A DNA stretch of 7,763 nucleotides, taken from an uncultured Ignavibacteriales bacterium (GTDB lineage Bacteria; Bacteroidota; Ignavibacteria; Ignavibacteriales; Ignavibacteriaceae). How positions within the stretch are numbered: position 1 is the stretch's first letter; the number at the start of each line of letters is the position of its first letter. Of this stretch, positions 1-5,653 are shown one piece after another. The stretch spans positions 1 through 7,763 of the forward strand of contig CAJXGP010000077.1 of assembly GCA_913053915.1 (NCBI GenBank), written 5' to 3'. Both the position numbers and the translations under genes were made by a program. The notes under the pieces are model-generated. The model searched no databases and had not been told where the DNA came from. It worked only from the letters and a program-made list of their open reading frames with translations.

Positions 1-131
1 AGGTTTTAATCTTATGATTAAATTTATTCAAATATTTTTTAAATGATTTTAGCTTTTATTAAATAATATTTAAAAATGATTACTGAATTTATTAACTTAA
101 AACATTATTTATAAATAAATAAAAAAATTAA

Positions 132-248
132 ATGAAAGAAGAAAAAAATGGTTTAGAAATTATAGACTATTTGATAAAAAACTAATGATTTTATTTTATA
201 TTAGCACTATTTATTAATGAAATTTTGAATGGTATATACGGTAAATAA
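132..248 (+). pseudogene. Possible decayed N-terminus of a Wzz-like protein (very tentative)
   Basis: Frame 132 reads MKEEKNGLEIIDYLIKN, then two adjacent stop codons (TAA at 183, TGA at 186), then in the same frame the hydrophobic-leaning FYFILALFINEILNGIYGK up to a TAA at 246. The first part resembles the usual start of Wzz/GumC-type co-polymerases: a short charged leader, then a hydrophobic D/E-L-L/I-x-Y-L-I-type stretch before the first membrane helix. The intact co-polymerase at 415 has a comparable segment (FEDLLIILIKYRR). A worn-out duplicate or the edge of an earlier cluster would explain this. Chance in AT-rich DNA explains it equally well, because Ile, Leu, Phe, Asn and Lys codons dominate such sequence. 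No later part of the gene can be followed. Confidence 0.15.
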
Positions 249-288
249 GTTATTATTATGAATTACACTATCCAAAACTGTTTTAAAA

Positions 289-316
289 TTAGAATTTTTT
301 CTAAATGAATATTCAT
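289..316. promoter_or_regulatory. Two abutting dyads upstream of the first gene (possible operator or leader hairpin)
   Basis: TTAGAA-TTTT-TTCTAA (289-304) is a perfect 6-bp stem with a four-base loop. It is followed directly by the perfect 12-bp palindrome ATGAATATTCAT (305-316). Both contain G-C pairs, unlike most of the A/T-only palindromes nearby. They lie about 100 bases upstream of the co-polymerase start, where an operator or a leader hairpin would be plausible. There is no T-run after the stem, so it does not look like a terminator. No known regulator site is recognised. Confidence 0.2.
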
Positions 317-414
317 AAAACCAATGAAAATTATAAAATTCTTTTAAATCTTAATGAAGAAAAAGAAACAAAATATTAACTTTATATTTTCTTAAATAAA
401 TAATCGGGATAAAT

Positions 415-1650
415 TTGGACAATACTTCAGGTGTTGAAGGAACAAAAAAGTTTGAAGATTTATTAATCATTCTCATAAAATACAGAAGACTAATTATAAT
501 TAATTGTTTAATAATCACTTTAGCGGCTGTATTTATTAGCCTACTTATACCTAACAAGTATACATCAGTTGCTTCATTTATATCCCCAAAGCATAAAAGC
601 GGATTGTTTGGTGGTATTGCAAGTTTTTCAAATACAATTAAGGATTTATCAAGAACATTAGGGGGAAAGTTTGGATCCGTTTCGGATGAGGTTGATAACT
701 ATCTAGTAATTCTACAAAGTAGAAGTGCATCAGAACAAGTCATTAAAAAATTTAATTTAAGAAATGTATATGAAATTGATAAAGCTAAACCATTTGAAAA
801 TGTTCTTGATGAATTAAAAAATAATGTTGATTTCAAAATTGAAGATGAAGGTAACATAGTAATTGCTGTGACTGACAAAAGTCCTGAAAGGGCAGCTAAT
901 ATGGCAAACTTTTATATTAAAATATTAAATGAATATAGCATAAAATTAAGTGTTACCGAGGCAAGGAATAATAGAGAATTTATTGGAAATAGACTTAATG
1001 AAGTACAAACAAACATAGCTATATTGGAAGACAGTATTGAGAACTTTAGTAAAAGATATAATGTTTTGGATATGAAAAACCAGCTGAAAGCAGCAATAAC
1101 TTTTGGTGCTGAGCTAAAAGCAAAAGTAGAGGTTGCAAAAATTGAAAAAGATTTACTAAAAAATAATTATGGAGAAAATAACCCATTAGTACAACTAGCT
1201 GAGATTAAAGTTAATGAATTAAATAAAAGACTGACTAATATGAAATTTGGGGAGGATAAGAATTTGGCATCGCCATTAAACTTATTCATACCATTTGAAA
1301 AAGTTCCCCAAATAGGAATGCAGTATATAAGGTTAAAACGAGATTATGAAATTCAATCTAAAATATTGGAATTTATTTACCCATTTTATGAACAAGCTAA
1401 AATTCAAGAACAAAAAGATATTCCTGTTGTTCTAGTTGTAGATAAAGCAATTCCTCCTGAAAAAAAATCCTCCCCAAAACGTTCGCTAATAGTGATAGGA
1501 GCGTTTTTATTAGCTTTCTTCTTTTCAACCGGTTATGTCCTTATAATTGAGTCTTATTCTTCGTTACAGGAAGATGAAACAAGGTACAAAAAGATAAAAG
1601 AAGGTATAATTGAACCACTAAAATTTTCATTTAGATCAAAAAAAAAGTAA
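415..1650 (+). CDS. Wzz/GumC-type polysaccharide co-polymerase (chain-length determinant protein)
   Basis: This 411-residue inner-membrane protein is of the type that sets the length of Wzy-made polysaccharide. It has the classic two-helix layout: a short cytoplasmic start with a Wzz-like segment (about 11-25), TM1 (about 26-46), a large periplasmic part with long coiled coil (about 184-275), a GNVR-like stretch (about 300-332, YIRLKRDYEIQSKILEFIY), and a Pro-rich turn with P347, P348 and P354 leading into TM2 (about 357-378). The YGENNPLVQ segment (252-260) matches the position of a conserved GumC-type motif. Only about 30 residues follow TM2, so no tyrosine-kinase domain is fused. The start is TTG: the frame is closed by a TAA at 397-399, no ATG lies between, and no ribosome-binding site is visible. 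The gene leads the cluster, 17 bases before the Wzy-like gene. An A9 run (1638-1646) and an A8 run (1460-1467) lie near its 3' end. The family assignment is firm; the exact polymer is unknown. Confidence 0.9.
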   Translation: MDNTSGVEGTKKFEDLLIILIKYRRLIIINCLIITLAAVFISLLIPNKYTSVASFISPKHKSGLFGGIASFSNTIKDLSRTLGGKFGSVSDEVDNYLVILQSRSASEQVIKKFNLRNVYEIDKAKPFENVLDELKNNVDFKIEDEGNIVIAVTDKSPERAANMANFYIKILNEYSIKLSVTEARNNREFIGNRLNEVQTNIAILEDSIENFSKRYNVLDMKNQLKAAITFGAELKAKVEVAKIEKDLLKNNYGENNPLVQLAEIKVNELNKRLTNMKFGEDKNLASPLNLFIPFEKVPQIGMQYIRLKRDYEIQSKILEFIYPFYEQAKIQEQKDIPVVLVVDKAIPPEKKSSPKRSLIVIGAFLLAFFFSTGYVLIIESYSSLQEDETRYKKIKEGIIEPLKFSFRSKKK

Positions 1651-1651
1651 A

Positions 1652-1667
1652 GTGAATTAGTGAATTA
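1652..1667 (+). repeat. Tandem octamer GTGAATTA x2 filling the spacer before the Wzy-like gene
   Basis: The 17-base gap between the co-polymerase stop codon (1648-1650) and the ATG at 1668 is one A followed by two perfect head-to-tail copies of GTGAATTA (1652-1659, 1660-1667). The second copy touches the ATG. A slipped-strand duplication is the simple explanation. The repeat changes the distance between stop and start and so could affect translational coupling. Neither GTG is in frame with the downstream gene, and a TGA (1653-1655) closes that frame, so the ATG remains the start. Confidence 0.7.
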
Positions 1668-3029
1668 ATGATATTTACTGAAATATATAAAAGCAGGTAT
1701 CTATTACTAATTGAGTTAACTCTTCTATTCCTGATAACTTTAAATAATTTAGTTCCTTTTTTTATTTTATTTTCATCAATTCTTTTGTTTGCAATTGTTT
1801 ATTACACTTTTAATTCTCCGATAGTTGCTATACACATTTTAATTTTTTCAATTTTAGTAGATTCGTTTATCCCGATTGGTCGTAATACTGCTGGTCCCTC
1901 TTTATTAGTTGTGGAATTTTTTTTTATAATATTTCTGATAATGGGAATCATTTGGTTATTATTAAATTTGGATAAAAAGTTCAGTATTCCATTCTTAATT
2001 TTAATATGGCTCCCATTTTTAATTTGGAGTTTACCTATAGGTTTAACAGTAGGGATAGAAAAATTAAATGTTATGGTTTTTTGGAAAAATTATTTTGCTG
2101 GTTTTTTTGCTCTTAGTCTAACTTTTTTTGCTGTTCAAAACAAACGACATTTAAAATCTCTATTAATAGGTATTGCTATTTGGGGTTTACTTTTATCTTT
2201 GATAGAGTTAAAAGTATTATTTGAATTGGGTGGCTTTACAACCGGTATTGTTGATTTGTTCTTTAGAAAGAACCTTCTTACAGTAGGTTGGGGAAAATCA
2301 AATTATTTAGCTTCATTTTTTGTAATAATTATTCCGGTTTCAATTGGATATCTGTTCTATACTAAATCCAAAGGATTAAAAATACTACTTATAATCACTT
2401 TAGTTTTTATGTCTTTTGCTCTTACTTTAACTTTATCAAGAGGTGGAATACTGTCTCTTCTTATCGCTCTTATTATTTTATTTTCAAGGATAGTAAAGTT
2501 TAGAACCTTGTTACCTTTTATAGCTCTGTTACTTCTTTTAACTGTAATAGTAATTTTAAATCCTTTAACATTTGTATTGATTGACAGAATTTCTTCTCTT
2601 GACACAAGCGGTTCATATTTTTCAAGAATTAATTTTTATTCTGTTGTTTGGAATACGTTTCTCAAACACCCAATAACAGGGGTCGGATTTGGTAATTTGG
2701 GTTATTATGCTCAATTCGTATTAGGCCCAGATTCTTCTACTTCTGCTCATAATATAGTTTTGGGCATGCTCGGTGAGACGGGTATAGTTGGCGCTTTATT
2801 TTATTTGTCCATTTTAGGAACATTATTTATAAAAGTATTTTCTGGATTTAAATCTGAATGTGATTCATCACTAAAAATTCTTAGGTGGGGGTTTGTCTCT
2901 GCAATTATTGGTGGTTTCCTTCATTCTTTGATGGAACCGACATTAGAAGGTTTACAGTTCTCGATTATGTTTTGGACTTTGGCAGGAGTTTATTTTAAGC
3001 TCGATCTTCTAAAAATTCCAGATAATTAA
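1668..3029 (+). CDS. O-antigen ligase/polymerase family membrane protein (Wzy-like)
   Basis: This 453-residue, very hydrophobic protein has roughly 12 to 14 membrane helices. It belongs to the O-antigen ligase/polymerase (Wzy_C) family. Visible hallmarks are LTLSRGG (254-260) at a helix boundary, and a larger periplasmic loop (about 305-365) containing HPITGVGFGN (334-343) and SAHN (359-362, His361). The loop is followed by a helix beginning LGMLGETGIVGA (365-376), the usual 'HN..L..L.E.G..G' arrangement. Members either polymerise undecaprenyl-linked repeat units (Wzy) or transfer finished glycan to an acceptor (WaaL, PglL-like). The position between a co-polymerase and a flippase favours polymerase, but sequence alone does not decide. 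The ATG at 1668 is the first usable start after an in-frame TGA. A T9 run (1917-1925) lies in the coding sequence, encoding part of a Phe-rich helix. The gene is probably co-transcribed with its neighbours. Confidence 0.88.
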   Translation: MIFTEIYKSRYLLLIELTLLFLITLNNLVPFFILFSSILLFAIVYYTFNSPIVAIHILIFSILVDSFIPIGRNTAGPSLLVVEFFFIIFLIMGIIWLLLNLDKKFSIPFLILIWLPFLIWSLPIGLTVGIEKLNVMVFWKNYFAGFFALSLTFFAVQNKRHLKSLLIGIAIWGLLLSLIELKVLFELGGFTTGIVDLFFRKNLLTVGWGKSNYLASFFVIIIPVSIGYLFYTKSKGLKILLIITLVFMSFALTLTLSRGGILSLLIALIILFSRIVKFRTLLPFIALLLLLTVIVILNPLTFVLIDRISSLDTSGSYFSRINFYSVVWNTFLKHPITGVGFGNLGYYAQFVLGPDSSTSAHNIVLGMLGETGIVGALFYLSILGTLFIKVFSGFKSECDSSLKILRWGFVSAIIGGFLHSLMEPTLEGLQFSIMFWTLAGVYFKLDLLKIPDN

Positions 3030-3147
3030 TTTTAATGATCTTAATATTATAATTTTTGTAGAACTTTCTAATTAGTTAATAACTATATCAATTATTGCAA
3101 ATCGCTAGTCTAAATTATAGACAAGATTATTATAGTAATTTTAAAGC

Positions 3148-3166
3148 ATTATTTTAATAAAATAAT
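3148..3166. repeat. Perfect A/T-only inverted repeat directly before the flippase TTG start
   Basis: ATTATTTTA-A-TAAAATAAT is a perfect 9-bp inverted repeat with a one-base centre, ending two bases before the TTG start at 3168. In RNA it could fold as a weak A-U hairpin of about seven pairs next to the initiation codon. As DNA it could be a binding site. Because it contains only A and T in an AT-rich genome, chance is a real alternative. A second short dyad, GTCTA-AATTA-TAGAC (3108-3122), lies further upstream in the same 138-base gap, the longest gap between genes in the cluster. Confidence 0.35.
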
Positions 3167-3167
3167 A

Positions 3168-4439
3168 TTGAAGCTAATAAAAGAAATATTTAATTCACCG
3201 ACGAAAAAACGTTTGGTAGAGAATTTTTTTTCCTTAAGTTTTTTACAGATATCTAATTATCTGTTACCGTTAATTACATTACCTTATTTAGTTAGAGTAT
3301 TAGGACCTGAAAAATTCGGATTATTGGCATTTTATCAATCATTCATTCAATTCTTTTATATAATCACAGATTATGGATTTAACTTTTCAGCAACAAGGGA
3401 TATCTCAATACACAGAGAAGACAAAGCAAAAATATCATTAATCTTCTGCACAGTTATGATAGTTAAAACTATACTGGTTTTATTTTCATTATTTGTCGTA
3501 ACAATTATAGTTCTCACAATTTCAAAATTCAGCAAAGAATGGTTGGTTATATATTTGTCATTTGGTTTTGTAATAGGGCAAGCTTTATTTCCACGCTGGT
3601 TTTTTCAGGGTGTTGAAAAGATGAAACTATTAAGTATAATGAGTATTCTAGCAAAATTATTTTTTACAGTCCTTGTTTTTATTATAATTAAAAAACCATC
3701 TGATTATATTTATGTTCCTCTATTGAATTCTCTGGGTTTAATTCTTGTAGGTATCATTTCACTTATATTTGTTAAGAAAAGTTTTAAGGTTAAAATTGTT
3801 AAACCCTCGCTTGCAGAATTAAAACATCAAATTAAAGAAGGATGGCACTTATTTATTTCAACTTTGGCTACTAGTTTATATACGACAGCCAACTCATTTA
3901 TTCTTGGTTTATTTACTAATAACACTGTGGTTGGTTATTATTCCGCTGCAGAAAAAATTATCAGGGCTATACAAGATTTAATTAGCCCGATATTTTATAC
4001 TGTCTATCCTTATTTAAGTAAACTTGTTAATGAATCAAGAGAAAAAGCTTTGGATTTTATTAAACAGATATTAAAATATGTCAGCTTTTTTACTTTTATA
4101 ATTTCTATTATAGTCTTTATATTTGCAGAATTTATTTCTCGAATAGTCTTGGGTAATAATTTTAATAATTCTATAATAATAATTAAGATATTAACTATTA
4201 TTCCATTTCTTGGTGGTATAAATATTATATTGACGTCACTTACCATGCTTTCATTTAATTATAAAAAAGAATTTTCAAAAATTATTATTAATGCAGGATT
4301 AATTAATGTTTTTTGTGCCTTTTTACTGGTGCCGGTTTATTTTGCGATAGGAAGTGCTATCGCAGTAATTATAGCTGAATCATATATTTTAATTTCTACC
4401 ACAATCTTTTTAAGGAAGAAAAATATCTTTTTATTTTAA
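3168..4439 (+). CDS. wzx: Wzx-type oligosaccharide flippase (MOP/PST family)
   Basis: This 423-residue polytopic membrane protein has about 12 helices and would move undecaprenyl-linked repeat units across the inner membrane. The N-terminal signature is typical of the family: NFFSLSFLQISNYLLPLI (19-36), then LPYLVRVLGPEKFGLLAF (38-55) and TDYGFNFSATRDIS (67-80). Further family segments are PRWFFQGVEKMK (142-153) and VVGYYSAAEKI (254-264). Length is normal. The start is TTG: the frame is open back to a TAA at 3111-3113, but that stretch contains no ATG or GTG, and starting at TTG gives the expected family N-terminus. No Shine-Dalgarno sequence is seen. An A/T palindrome sits just before the start and a stem-loop covers the stop codon. 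A T8 run (3224-3231) lies early in the gene. Family assignment is firm; the substrate is not readable. Confidence 0.92.
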   Translation: MKLIKEIFNSPTKKRLVENFFSLSFLQISNYLLPLITLPYLVRVLGPEKFGLLAFYQSFIQFFYIITDYGFNFSATRDISIHREDKAKISLIFCTVMIVKTILVLFSLFVVTIIVLTISKFSKEWLVIYLSFGFVIGQALFPRWFFQGVEKMKLLSIMSILAKLFFTVLVFIIIKKPSDYIYVPLLNSLGLILVGIISLIFVKKSFKVKIVKPSLAELKHQIKEGWHLFISTLATSLYTTANSFILGLFTNNTVVGYYSAAEKIIRAIQDLISPIFYTVYPYLSKLVNESREKALDFIKQILKYVSFFTFIISIIVFIFAEFISRIVLGNNFNNSIIIIKILTIIPFLGGINIILTSLTMLSFNYKKEFSKIIINAGLINVFCAFLLVPVYFAIGSAIAVIIAESYILISTTIFLRKKNIFLF

Positions 4440-4458
4440 TCAATAATTAAAGATATTT
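4421..4458 (+). terminator. A/T-rich stem-loop over the flippase stop codon (possible weak terminator or processing hairpin)
   Basis: AAATATCTTT (4421-4430) and AAAGATATTT (4449-4458) are perfect 10-bp inverted repeats. Inside them, TTATT (4431-4435) can pair with AATAA (4442-4446), leaving a six-base loop and a two-base bulge (4447-4448). The flippase stop codon (4437-4439) lies in the loop. A T6 run (4468-4473) follows, but about nine bases after the stem, which is too far for a classic intrinsic terminator, and the stem has only two G-C pairs. It may act as a partial terminator, a 3' end protector or an RNA processing site between the membrane-protein genes and the glycosyltransferase genes. 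The dyad is certain; its function is inference. Confidence 0.35.
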
Positions 4459-4528
4459 ACCTAAGTATTTTTTAAAAAGATGGATATGAAATAAATTTAT
4501 TCCCGATTTTTTCTAAATCAATTTTATT

Positions 4529-5587
4529 ATGGATATATACAAAGACACAAAGATATATGTTTTGTTACCAGCAGGAGTCAATACTGCGGGGCCTGAATTT
4601 CTACATCAACTGTCCTTTTATCTAAGAAATTATTTAAACTATAATACCTACTTATACTGTATTCCAATTGATCACATAACCCCAATACCCCAACAATATG
4701 CTAAATATCATAATCTAATAGCAAAAGAAATTGAAGACGAAGAAAAAAATATTATAATTTCCCCAGAAATTTTTCCTTTATTAAAGAACATGCATTGTTA
4801 TACTAAAATTAGAAAAATAATCTGGTGGTTAAGTATAGATAATTATTTCTTGCATAAATTTTTAGAAGAGTGTAAAATATACACAAATGTGTTAAGAGGT
4901 ATTAATAAAACATACAAACTTTTATTTGGTAGACATCTTATAGAAATTGCTGACCTGGCAAGGGGAAGATATTTTAACTTAAAATTATCAGAAGAAGTTT
5001 TATTAAATGGAGCAAATTATAACATTTGTTCTGCAAAGCATGTTGAACGGACACTGAACAATTATAAACTAAAAAACGTTACGTATATTTCTGAGTTACT
5101 AAATGAAGAATATCTAAATATTAGCTGGGATCCCTCACTAAAGGAGAATGTAATTGCATATAACCCGACGAAAGGAATAAGTTTTACAACAAAGATCCGG
5201 AAAAATACTCGGAATTTAAAATTTGTTGCAATTAAAAATATGACAAGAGAAGAAGTAATAAATTTATTAAAGATTGCAAAAGTTTATATCGATTTTGGTA
5301 ATCATCCGGGAAGGGATAGACTTCCAAGAGAAGCAGCAGTACTGGGATGTTGTGTTATTACCAGTAAAAGGGGTGGTGCCGAATTATTTGAAGATCTTTC
5401 AATAAAAGATGAATATAAATTTAATGATAATGAAAATAATATATCTCAAATAATTTTAACAATAAAAGAGTGTATTAATAATTATGAAGAAAAAATTAAA
5501 GATTTTTATTTATACAGTACAAATATCAAAGAAGAACCAAAAAAATTTCTTTACGGGCTTAAAGAATTTTTTGTAAAGATTACTTAA
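4529..5587 (+). CDS. Putative GT-B-like glycosyltransferase, divergent family
   Basis: This 352-residue soluble protein has no signal peptide or membrane helix. I do not recognise a characterised family. The layout suggests a two-domain GT-B fold. The N-terminal domain starts with a beta strand and loop (IYVLLPAGVNTAGPEFLHQL, 9-28), as in GT4 enzymes. A linker region carries VIAYNPTKG (208-216). The C-terminal part, KVYIDFGNHPGRDRLPREAA (251-270), then LGCCVITSKRGGAELFED (272-289), lines up with the GT4 pattern 'FPS..EGFGLPPLEAM..G.PV......PE'. The usual EX7E pair is not intact: Glu268 is present, but the residue eight before it is Pro260. The rest resembles proteins in other surface-polysaccharide loci that are usually left hypothetical or called glycosyltransferase; that is from memory. 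The neighbouring GT2 and GT4 genes support a sugar-transfer role. The ATG at 4529 has no visible ribosome-binding site. An inactive or non-transferase role cannot be excluded. Confidence 0.7.
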   Translation: MDIYKDTKIYVLLPAGVNTAGPEFLHQLSFYLRNYLNYNTYLYCIPIDHITPIPQQYAKYHNLIAKEIEDEEKNIIISPEIFPLLKNMHCYTKIRKIIWWLSIDNYFLHKFLEECKIYTNVLRGINKTYKLLFGRHLIEIADLARGRYFNLKLSEEVLLNGANYNICSAKHVERTLNNYKLKNVTYISELLNEEYLNISWDPSLKENVIAYNPTKGISFTTKIRKNTRNLKFVAIKNMTREEVINLLKIAKVYIDFGNHPGRDRLPREAAVLGCCVITSKRGGAELFEDLSIKDEYKFNDNENNISQIILTIKECINNYEEKIKDFYLYSTNIKEEPKKFLYGLKEFFVKIT

Positions 5588-5606
5588 TCTATTTTGGATT
5601 ATAAAA

Positions 5607-5653
5607 TTGAACTATTTAGGTGTTAATTTATTTATCTTGAACTATTTGTTAAT
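5607..5653 (+). repeat. Imperfect direct repeat in the spacer before the GT2 gene
   Basis: TTGAACTATTT occurs at 5607-5617 and again at 5637-5647, a 30-base period. Both copies continue with GTTAAT, but in the first copy four extra bases (AGGT, 5618-5621) come between. The second copy (5637-5653) ends exactly at the ATG at 5654. The matching part is 17 bases in total. This looks like a local duplication of the sequence upstream of the start, with later drift. It covers most of the 66-base gap. A 16-codon TTG frame (5607-5657) runs across both copies and its TGA overlaps the ATG, which may be coincidence. Confidence 0.6.

Larger units (their letters stand above)
1..414. other. AT-rich region upstream of the polysaccharide cluster, no convincing gene
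   Basis: No reading frame of believable length or composition is present on either strand before the TTG at 415. The stretch is nearly all A and T, with short A and T runs and palindromes built only of A/T, such as 105-118. Very short ATG frames exist (132-185, 185-217, 258-308, 305-379), but random AT-rich DNA also produces these. The promoter for the downstream genes probably lies here. I could not find a convincing sigma70 -35/-10 pair or a well-placed Bacteroidota-type TAnnTTTG box. One TAnnTTTG match (410-417) runs into the start codon and so is poorly placed. The region may separate this cluster from an upstream gene that ends before the window. Confidence 0.6.

Noticed and set aside
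105..118. Perfect 14-bp palindrome TTATTTATAAATAA
   Set aside because: It is A/T only, in low-complexity sequence, with no nearby promoter or gene start to give it meaning.
225..256. TTGAAT and TATTAT as a possible sigma70 promoter
   Set aside because: The spacing is about 20 bases and both boxes are imperfect. Such pairs are common by chance in this composition.
132..379. Chain of tiny ATG frames (132-185, 185-217, 258-308, 305-379), two pairs joined by overlapping stop/start codons
   Set aside because: In DNA this AT-rich, ATG, TAA and TGA are frequent and such overlaps arise easily. No frame has a ribosome-binding site or a recognisable peptide. The first is discussed only as a possible remnant.
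410..417. TAAATTTG match to the Bacteroidota TAnnTTTG promoter box
   Set aside because: It overlaps the TTG start codon, so transcription from it would begin inside the gene, and no matching -33 element is evident.
351..557. Minus-strand open frame of 68 codons overlapping the start of the co-polymerase gene
   Set aside because: It lies mostly antisense to a well-supported gene and has no recognisable family features. The other minus-strand frames (2357-2605, 4010-4246, 7074-7298) are likewise shadows of conserved + strand genes.
4343..4364. 8-bp inverted repeat TGCGATAG-GAAGTG-CTATCGCA inside the flippase gene
   Set aside because: It falls within a conserved-looking transmembrane segment encoding FAIGSAIAV, where the repeated Ala-Ile codons account for it. 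There is no T-run after it, so it is not a terminator.
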